Source of the DNA: Monocercomonoides exilis
Taxonomy: Eukaryota; Preaxostyla; Oxymonadida; Polymastigidae
Assembly (NCBI GenBank): GCA_001643675.2
Contig: LSRY02000022.1
Span: forward strand, 124,001-188,000
Direction of reading: 5' to 3'
Length of the DNA: 64,000 bases
Position numbers and translations under genes: made by a program. Under the pieces are notes generated by a model. That model did not search any database. It saw only the letters and a program-made list of their open reading frames with translations, and had not been told where the DNA came from. Positions 56,296-64,000 of this stretch are shown piece after piece. The stretch's first letter is position 1, and each line of letters opens with the position of its first letter.

Positions 56296-58106
56296 AAAGC
56301 ATGAAAGAAGCTTCTTCTTCTTCTCCTTCTTAGGATTCTTCTACTTATAGAAGTGAAGTTGAAGTTCCACATCCTTCTCTGTCGTCTCCAAACACGTTTG
56401 CTTCTTCTTCCTCCTCTTCTTTGCATTTTTTACAAACTCATTCCTCAAAGTCATCTCATTCAAAACCCAGATCATCAGTATCGGCCATATCTCTTCATTC
56501 TAAAGCTATAACAGCTACATCGTCATCATTTATTTTTTCTTCATCTTCTGGTTTATCTTCCTTATCATTCTCTCAAAATGCATCTGTTTTCAAACAATTT
56601 CTTCATTGCCGTCAACCACTCACACACAATCAAAAAAAAAAAAAAAATTAAAAAAAAAAATAAAAAACACAGCAGCAACACCCTCAAACCGATCTCTATG
56701 ACATCCATTCTCAACTCTCACGCAAAATGCAGCTGAATTCAAAAAACAAAAGAGGAAGCCGAAAGCAAGTTAGAAGCGGAACTCGTCTCTATCTCCATCT
56801 TCTTTGATGTCATCTTCTTCCACTGCTTTTCCTATCCATCTTCATCTTCATTGTCCTCTTCTCCATCTTCAAGTCTGCTCTCTTATTCTATTTCTTCAAA
56901 AAAGAAATCTGAGAAAGGAAATGAAAATGAAAAAAAAGCGAAATTGAAGCCAAAATAGCAGAAACTCACGGCTCTTTAACAATAACTCACGATGAAAACG
57001 AAGATGATGCAGTGGATCAGCCAAATGGTATTATAACTTCTCATCAAAATGCCTCTTCGAAACCAGACAGAAAAGTATTTCCATCTTCTTCAGTGTAAAT
57101 TCGACTGACTATTTCGACATCGTCTCCACATTTAGACTCAGTTATATATTCTTCTTCTTCTTCGTTTTCTTCATCTTCCTCTTCTTCTTCTGTTCTTCAA
57201 GAAATACAGTGCTCGCTCCATTTCACACTTCCTTCTCTTCTCCACCACTGGGTCGGATGTGCTGAGATGTGTGTGCGGAAAAGCATAATGGAAGGCAGCG
57301 TGCTGTTGCTTCCTGTTGATGGATGGCATATGAAAAAGCTTGTGTGCTATGAAGAAGAAGTGATTTTGGCCTCATACTGAAATGCCCTCCGGAGCTGAGG
57401 TTAACTGAGAAAGGAATGAAAGCACTGGAAATCAGAGAGTATGAGATCTGGGCAAGGAGGATGAGAGAGAAGGAGATAAGGAAGAAGGAAAGGATGGAAA
57501 GAAAGAGAAAAGAGGAGGGATGCGAAGTGAGAAAAAGATGGAGGAATAACTTTAAGGATGATACAGCCATTGAGTAATGCATCTGCATCCAACTGATAAT
57601 GTTTAAAAGAACAAGAATAAGACTCTACTGTACAAACTCCTATCGGATGTCTGTAAGGGAGGTCAGGGCGTCGAAGAAGGAGCATCACACCCAGAGGATG
57701 TTGCCAATGGAAGGGGTGATGTGGTGGACGGCTGTGGAGAGGGAAGCGCGGAGGAAAGCGGGGAGCCACACTGATGGAAAGAGAAGCCAGTGTGCTGGTT
57801 AACGAATATCTGGTGAGCGCGGTGAAAAGTGATGCAGGCAGAGTCCAAAGCGTAGACTTTTCTGGATCCTGGAGCAGGCAGCCCAGAATCATCGGAGTCA
57901 GCCAGAACAGATGGGCTGATGGGAACACGAGAGGCAGGTCCAACAAGCAAAGAGAAGGTGAATGGAGAGATGCGAGTTCCACGGAAGGGTACGCAGAAGC
58001 GATATGGAGAAAGGGGAACGACAATGAAACCGGGATTGTGATTCTGTGCTTGAGATTCATGCACCATTTTGTCATTCATATCCTTTCATGTGAAACTTGT
58101 TTTTAA
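56296..58106 (+). pseudogene. Second decayed Ser-rich host-like gene
   Basis: Plus-strand text in a few frames: EVEVPHPSLSSPNTFASSSS near 56350; KAITATSSSFIFSSSSGLSS near 56520; EIEAKIAETHGSLTITHDEN and DDAVDQPNGIITSHQNASSK near 56950-57070, one TAA after SSSV, then CSLHFTLPSLLHHWVGCAEM and MEGSVLLLPVDGWHMKKLVC; after a shift, LEIREYEIWARRMREKEIRK; and near 57774-58106 FSGSWSRQPRIIGVSQNRWA. The Trp, His and Cys content and higher GC argue for true former coding sequence. No domain recognised. Confidence 0.4.
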
Positions 58107-60063
58107 CCAATCTGTTCTCAAAACGAACAGGCAGACAAAAACAGAGCATCAAAGGAGGCAGATAACTGGATGACATATAATTTATGAGAAGAAGATAGAG
58201 AGAATCAGTGGAGAAACAAAGAGAGGAAGATAAAATGAAGATGTTCGTGCGATAGAAGCTTTTTAAGTGGAAAAAAAAATTGACGAGTTTCTTTTCATTT
58301 TTTAATATTTTCTTTATTTATCTTAAACTTTGTTTGATATTTAGATAATAATTAAATATTTCTAAGATTACTTGTTTACAAACAAATTTATCAACAAGCA
58401 GTTGATAACTTGATGAGTGTCTTATGTTTCTATTATATTTTTGCTTAAGTGTTAATGTGAATTGATAAAATTCAACAAATGTTTTAAGATCTTCAAAATT
58501 AATTTAAAAATTTCTTTGCAATAACATCATAAAATTAATTTTTATATAAAAAATTGATTGATTACGTATTGTTATTATTGTTTTTATGTTTTATTAGGTT
58601 AATCGAATTTTGGATTTTTTTTGAAATTATTTTTATTTCTCGATATTTGAAATAAAAACAATTGGAAACTAATTAAAATCAACAAATAATTAATAATTAT
58701 AATATATTGATCTATATTTTCATGCAATTTCAAATAAAATTAATTTTTTCAACCTCACCCTTTATGAAAATTTTTTATGATCAAACTTCGTTATTTTTTA
58801 TGATATCAAAAAAAATCACCCATCTTCTCAAGCTGATTCTATTCTTCTCTCGTAATAACCCTTATATCATCTTTCTTCCTTTCCTTTGCTTTTCAAGGCT
58901 GTTTGATTTTCTTCTGGTATTTGACTCAGCTTTCTTGTTATTTTTGCATGTGCATTGATGAAAGGATAGAACGAAAGCAAGAACGATTACAGTCAAATAA
59001 AGATATAATGATGACCTCATAAATAAGAGATTTTGTTTATTAAGAATAAAGAACTGAAAAAATAAATGAATGATCAAAATGAAAAAAAAATCACAAGAAT
59101 CAGACTTAATAAACAAAAGTGATTTTCAGATTTTATACAACAGCAAGCTTTGTCAATTCCAATGAACACAAACAAGTTTTTTTTCTCACTTGCCAAATGA
59201 AAAATAAAGACTGTGAAAGCCAATAAACTCGACATATTCTTCTGATTGAACAGTTGATTTAAAATTTTTTCAAATGAGAAGTTTCTCACACATGAAAAAA
59301 ATGAAAGTTCAATCTATCAAGCAAATATTGTAATAATTTTAGTATTGTTCAATCTCCAATTTTTTTCCATTTTCATCTGTCTAGTAAATTGATTCTATCT
59401 GTAAACAATTGAAAAGGAATAATTATGAATGATATTATTTTCAATTTGAAAAAAAGAAGGAATTCCACAATATCATGAATAAATAATGAAATATTCAAAA
59501 TGAATTACAAGAAAAAGCATAACTGGTTTCTTGTTTTGCTTTGCTGAGTTTGTTTTAGTAAATAAAACGATAAATTACACCGCCAAGTTTGTTTGAAGTT
59601 AATGTGCTCATTTCTTTGATTAAAAAAATGAAATCTGAAAAATGAAAAGAAAAATTATGGATTATTCTTTATGTGAAATGAAATAAACAACATTTCATAA
59701 GCCAAACCTGTTGTTAAGATCTTCTGTTTGTTTTTCAAACAGTAACGCTTCTTTGACTTTTGGTGACGTCAGTGACAGTCACGACTTCCAGTGGCAAAAA
59801 AAATCCAAGTTTATAAGATCTTGTCACTAAACCATTTTTTTCTTTAGAAATTTTTTAATTTTGAAATTAATATTTTTCTCTTACAAAAGAAGACACTTTC
59901 TTTAAATAAATAACAATTATTTGAAATGAATTTTATTTTTTCTTTTCTAATTTTTATATTTTTTTTTTGAAAATTTATAAATATTGAGAAAAAATATGTT
60001 TTGATCAGAAGAAAATTGGAACATGTCGGTCACTTGTGTCAGTAACTGACAAATATTGCCACA
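58107..60063. other. AT-rich spacer leading to a hAT-like end
   Basis: No gene supported. Near 59760-59790 and 60020-60063 there are repeated GTCAGTGAC, GTCACGAC and TCAGTAACTGAC words that look like hAT subterminal binding sites. Confidence 0.45.
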
Positions 60064-60078
60064 TGTCGCACAGGTCTA
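60064..60078 (-). repeat. Orphan hAT-type right TIR
   Basis: TGTCGCACAGGTCTA matches the hAT1 right end TGTCGCAGAGGCCTA at 13 of 15 positions and is preceded by similar subterminal repeats. I could not find its left partner or a second copy of the adjacent TTCTAATG with a TIR next to it. Confidence 0.5.
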
Positions 60079-60432
60079 TTCTAATGTTATATTTCACATA
60101 TTAAAAATGACAAATATTTGGTTGTTTCATATGGTTCAACAAATGCTAACTTTTGATTTTGTTGTTTGATTTTTATTATTTTTTTATCTCTTTGTCATTT
60201 TTAAGTTTTTCAATTAATGTGTCAGATATTGAGTTTTGACAGCATGAATCCCCAGTTTTTGCATATTTGAATTGTAATGCATGCAAAGCACGCATAACAT
60301 ATCCTCTTAACATATATATGATTCTTGATCAAAAAATTCACAAAAAAAATATTTCTATTAATTCAATTCTTACAATTCTGTCCGAAATGAAACCAAATTG
60401 AAAGATAAATTTCACTCAATGCAGACGATGAA

Positions 60433-60472
60433 GCGAGCGCACGCATGCCGCAAGGCAGGCGCACACAAACTC
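60433..60472. other. Small GC-rich hairpin island
   Basis: TGCC-GCAA-GGCA (stem with a GNRA-type loop) inside nested GCGC and CGAG/CTCG complements, in otherwise AT-rich DNA. No RNA family recognised. Confidence 0.3.
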
Positions 60473-60473
60473 G

Positions 60474-60926
60474 TTTCACAAGTTTTTGAAATACATTCTT
60501 AAAAACAACTAGAAATTTCCTTTTTATATTCAAAATCTTAAGTTTAACAACTTGTTTTTTCTAGATATTTTCATATTTCAATTTTTTATCGACATGCGAA
60601 TACTATTTTGAAAATTTCTTCGTTATTAAAATGAAGTGTTAAAAATAAAAATATGACATGAAAAATATTTTCTCTGATGCAAAAAGAAAATATTAATGTT
60701 CAATTTTTTTCACACTTCTTTATTAGAGTGTGTAATTTTCATCTCATATTTTTATTTTTAACGCTTCATTTTTATAACAAAGAAATTTTCAAAATAGTAT
60801 TCGCTTGTTGAAAAAAAAATGAAATGTGAAAAAATCAAGAAAAAACAAGTTGTTAAACTTAAGATTATAAATATAAAAAGGATAATGCTAGTAGTTTTAA
60901 AAAATGGATTTCAAAAATATGTGAAA
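60474..60926. mobile_element. Fold-back MITE (453 bp)
   Basis: Inverted arms of about 190-200 bp starting TTTCACA at 60474 and ending TGTGAAA at 60926, with shared blocks such as CTTAAGTTTAACAACTTGTT and CGAATACTATTTTGAAAATT and their complements. A loop of about 60 bp joins them. Arms have many mismatches, so it is an old insertion. No coding capacity; no target duplication recognised. Confidence 0.8.
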
Positions 60927-61120
60927 TGCTTCCTCGGCTGAAAAAAGTCACTTCAAAATAAAAAAAATTGCTGTATCTCTACGAAAAATAAACAAAATTT
61001 AAAAAAACAAACCTGTAATTTAATGTATTTGTTTTATAAACACACTCATCCGAGTGTTGAGGTCCATCTAGCTTTATTGAATGATTGGCATGCAAAAACA
61101 AAAAAAGTTCCAATAAAGAA
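60927..61120. other. AT-rich spacer
   Basis: No gene supported. Confidence 0.4.
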
Positions 61121-61134
61121 AAAAGTCCCATTCA

Positions 61135-61626
61135 AAAGTTGACACTGTGGGAAGCATCGAAAAAGCTATTAGGGCAGCGAATGGGAAAAACAGAGAAATC
61201 AGAAAGCAATGCTTGAATTTTCTTCAAAGTGCAGTGTGTGGAGGAAAGATGAAAAGTGAAGATCTATCAGAAAGCAGAACAGCAGATGCTAGTTTGGAGG
61301 AAATTACCCAATTTGATGTTTCAAAAGAGTGACTTGTAGTTGAATTAAAGCTTTTCATTCTTTGTGAAATGCTGATAATAAATATGGAGAATGAAAGCCT
61401 CAACGAAAAACGAAAAGAGAGGAAAAGAAAGTTATTGAAAAAGATGGAAGAAGAAGGGTTCGAAGGCTGTTTAGAGGAACTGTTCAGTTTCTTTGTCAAT
61501 AGATCGATAGTTCCTGTTTTCACATTTTTTTCACAGAACAAAATTTTTTTGATTGCTGAATTGATGGGATTTTCAATTTTTATTTCATTTGTCATTGAGC
61601 AGAACATTTATTTGACTGAATTATGA
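61135..61626 (+). pseudogene. C-terminal-half fragment of the expanded K/E-rich family
   Basis: One plus-strand frame with a single TGA at 61330-61332. Landmarks: SIEKAIRAANGKNREIRKQC, FLQSAVCGGKMKSEDLSESR, then after the stop LVVELKLFILCEMLIINMEN, RKLLKKMEEEGFEGCLEELF, FLIAELMGFSIFISFVIEQN, ending IYLTEL. This is the distal half of the same Monocercomonoides-type family whose proximal half sits in the Merlin arms (recalled family pattern: charged N-half, then QSA..G..K.EDL, then KMEEEGFED). No start and one stop, so a relic. Function unknown. Confidence 0.65.
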
Positions 61627-62272
61627 AGGGATTCGATTTTTTTTTTTTTTTTTTTTTAAAATTGTGAATTTAAAAGGTGCCACACAAAAAAATACGTCTT
61701 TTCAAGCATTTGACTTTTTCAGAAATTTATTTGAACAACATTTTTTAAAAAACAAGATGTGAAACTTTTCTTATTGAACTTTCAAAAGCGAAAAATGAAT
61801 TCAATCATACAATGAGTCAAAATAAAAGCTTACAAAAAGTTTTATCTTTCGTTTTTGTGAAACATTCCATAGTATCATGCATTTTGTTGGATGAAATATC
61901 ATTGTGACAACAAAGTTAAAACCCACTTTTCCTTATTATTTTTTTAACTGAATTTCTTCCATTTTGTTGAACTTGCGTAAACAGAATTTTGTTTTCTCTG
62001 TGATCAGTCGTTAAGTGCCTAATCGTGGCTTTCCTTCATTAACCGCGAACTTTATGATTGTCCCATAACTTCTTTCATTGAACTCTCAATCTTCTTTTGC
62101 AATATTCCATAAGGGGAAAGCACACAGTTTCATTAAGCGCAATGGCTTCATTTGATGAATAACTTGTCGCTTAAATGCAATCAATGTTTAAGTGGTTCAT
62201 TCCCAAATAACCTGTCACATTCCGCTAAATATCTCCCATTGCTTCTGGCAGTTGTGATTTTCTCTCAAAAAG
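61627..62272. other. Spacer with a T-homopolymer, no gene seen
   Basis: Includes an 18-20 bp T run near 61638. No supported gene. Confidence 0.5.
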
Positions 62273-62830
62273 CTAATTCATCCCAATCACACTCACTGCC
62301 TTCCCTTTCCCAACAACTGAAATCTTCTTTTCCCCAACACTGATTGTTGTCCCTTCGCTCACATGCCTTCCACTTAGCAACGTGATTGTCGAGCTCAGCT
62401 GCACCATGCTCGACCCCACTGCATGCCCCACAGTCTTGCACGGTGCTGCCTCACTCATCCCACACAGATTGCTCGTGTCACTTCCACTCACTCCAACATA
62501 TCTATCTTTCATCCCTTCCTTCAACCATTCCTTCTTTTCTGTATGCAGATATGTCCAACTGCCTGAATAATATCTATGGCACACTCTCGTATCATTTGTA
62601 TTCGTTGTGTACGATTCGTAGAATGGGTTGTTCGAAGAAAAGTGATTGTAATAATCTTCAAAATACACATCATGGCCATAAGTCGTGGAAGTTGTTGTGC
62701 AACTGCAATCATGGAAGAAGAAGAAATAGCAATAAATGTTGTTGCTTGGAGCAGCTGATTGAGCTGGATACAACTCCATTCCTCCACCATTCGACACCGC
62801 TGAGCACGAAATGAACTGGAGACTTCTCAT
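62273..62830 (-). pseudogene. Fragment of an expanded beta-helix-like surface protein family
   Basis: A 185-codon minus-strand frame, GC-richer than its surroundings. It contains motifs I recall from a large Monocercomonoides family: SCSAVSNGGGMELYPAQSAA, a Cys/Tyr-rich middle (YYNHFSSNNPFYESYTTNTN), DRYVGVSGSDTSNLCGMSEA, PCKTVGHAVGSSMVQLSSTI, and LLSGRHVSEGTTISVGEKKI. It ends in TAG right after SVVGKGKAVSVIGMN, where family members normally continue with further beta strands. There is no signal peptide or anchor. It is an internal piece of a much larger protein, cut at both ends. Likely a pseudogene. Confidence 0.65.
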
Positions 62831-63679
62831 TTTAAAAGCAGATGGAACAGTTTAGCAAAACATCCCTCCACTCCACTTTGTCTTCAACAAACACAAAGTG
62901 AATTTGCTCTTGAACACACAAGCACACTCCCCATTTCCACCTTCTGTTTTAACACAGCTTTTATTATTTTTAATTTTTCAAAAAGAAGTCCTTTTTAGCA
63001 AAGTGCTTAAAATGATGATTTGAACTTAATTCTTTTGTTCTAATAATCGAATAATTTTTAATGTTGTTCTACCAATTATCACTGAAATAACGATTCTTCA
63101 TTCTTTGAGAAACATGCTTCAGTTACAGCGAACAATCATACTCTTCTCATTTTCTGAAAAATTTTCCTTTTTTATTTGTTGTCTTTCTTATCGTTTTATC
63201 CGTTCCACATTCCCTTCATTAATAATTTCAGATATTGTTTTTATTTATTTGAGACCCTAACTGATTGATGGAACATCCAGAATTAATTTTCTTTTTCAAC
63301 ATAACGTTTGTTAATGCTAACATGTTTTAAATTTACGAGAATTCTAATTGATAACAAAGATTCAAAAAAAATAGCAGAGGGATTAACTGAAGTTAATTTT
63401 GTTTTTTCAAATTCAAATTTGGATCTCAATAAATGATCTTATTCTCATAAAATCTGTTGGATTGAAAGAGTTATTTATCATTTCTTCTTTAAGCAATATA
63501 AATCTTGAGTACAAATATTTTTATTAGAATATATTGCTTGTTTAGAAAAATATAAGAATTTATCTAATTAATATAATTGATTGATATTCAAAGATCATGA
63601 ATATAACTTATAAAAATTGAACCATATTTTCAAAATTTTGAATAATAATTAAAGGGTGTTTATTTCGTTTGATTCATTA
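62831..63679. other. AT-rich spacer, possible promoter of the next gene
   Basis: No gene, repeat or RNA recognised. Confidence 0.5.
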
Positions 63680-64000
63680 ATGTCTCAACTTCTTCAGTTT
63701 GCAAATGAAACAAAACAACTCCAGAAAAGAAACTTTACTACAAAGGACACCTTTAAAATGATGAGAGATTTTATTAAGGAATGTAAAAAGTGTGTATTTT
63801 GTAAGCATTTGGCTATTTTCCTCGGAAAAAGTGGAACAGGCAAAAGCACAATGATAGATGCTTTATTGGGAATACCACTCAATGAAACATGGGACAAAAA
63901 AATCGTGAAAGTCAACGAATCGTCTGAAGGACCAGATATTGGAGATGGAAAATTAGCGAAAACACCGTTTCCAGAAGCTTATAAGCTGGATGATGGATAT
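63680..64000 (+). CDS. P-loop NTPase (GTPase-like), 5' part, runs off the window
   Basis: ATG at 63680 opens a frame that is still open at the window end (107 codons). It starts MSQLLQFANETKQLQKRNFT, then a Cys-containing stretch (ECKKCVFCKH), then a hydrophobic strand and a Walker A, AIFLGKSGTGKSTMIDALLG (about residues 45-64). Downstream IGDGKLAKTPFPEAYKLDDG fits the Thr-containing switch I region that precedes a DxxG motif in small GTPase-like proteins, but the rest is missing. It could act as a GTPase or ATPase; the partner and location are unknown. Its clean frame and normal codon use make it the best candidate for an intact host gene here. Confidence 0.7.
   Translation, partial: MSQLLQFANETKQLQKRNFTTKDTFKMMRDFIKECKKCVFCKHLAIFLGKSGTGKSTMIDALLGIPLNETWDKKIVKVNESSEGPDIGDGKLAKTPFPEAYKLDDGY

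Noticed and set aside
57401-58079. 224-aa and 138-aa minus-strand ORFs
   Set aside because: Their Leu/Ser/Pro-rich text mirrors plus-strand coding-like sequence with Trp, Glu and Arg; the plus strand is the more credible reading.

Overview
This is an AT-rich nuclear eukaryotic window (roughly 70% AT by eye) that I place in an oxymonad flagellate of the Monocercomonoides type. The placement rests on recall, not on a search. Three fragments match protein families I know as hugely expanded in that genus: the K/E-rich helical family (Merlin arms near 38.5 and 41.6 kb, and 61.1-61.6 kb), and the beta-helix-like surface protein with the 'AVSNGGGM' and 'GRHVSEGTTISVGEKKISVVG' motifs (62.3-62.8 kb, distantly 32.8-33.2 kb). 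The standard genetic code fits: the long Pif1 and hAT reading frames use CAA/CAG for Gln and end at natural positions on TAA or TGA. Short GT-AG introns of about 58-102 bp are visible. I see no rRNA or tRNA gene, no CRISPR array and no clearly intact housekeeping gene.

Layout. 0.8-9.5 kb: an 8.7-kb hAT transposon with 15-bp terminal inverted repeats (TIRs), an exact 8-bp target duplication, a transposase gene at its right side and about 5 kb of cargo-like debris at its left. 9.6-14.5 kb: a decayed Helitron (AT-hook, HUH/Y2 Rep, Pif1 helicase). 16.2-25.5 kb: a second, related 9.2-kb hAT, again with an exact 8-bp target duplication and the same cargo-left, transposase-right plan. 25.65-31.70 kb: a 6-kb palindromic element with two 1,689-bp inverted arms around one gene for an archaeo-eukaryotic primase (PrimPol-type) joined to a superfamily 3 helicase; it has no recognisable transposase, capsid or DNA polymerase gene. 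32.8-37.4 kb: host-like gene debris. 38.02-42.35 kb: a Merlin/IS1595-type transposon with an exact 8-bp target duplication; each 1.3-kb arm carries a copy of a host family gene. 42.94-49.07 kb: a 6.1-kb element with exactly equal 402-bp TIRs, encoding a ubiquitin-specific protease domain followed by an RNase-H-fold (DDE-like) transposase domain. 49-58 kb: long, decayed, Ser/Lys/Glu-rich host-like genes. 60.06 kb: an orphan hAT-like end. 60.5-60.9 kb: a fold-back MITE. 61-64 kb: family fragments and the start of a P-loop gene that runs off the window.

The window is therefore a nest of mobile elements. None of the large element genes is fully intact: each carries in-frame stops and/or one-base frameshifts, so these copies probably need help from elsewhere in the genome. 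The most unusual items are the palindromic primase-helicase element and the deubiquitinase-transposase element.
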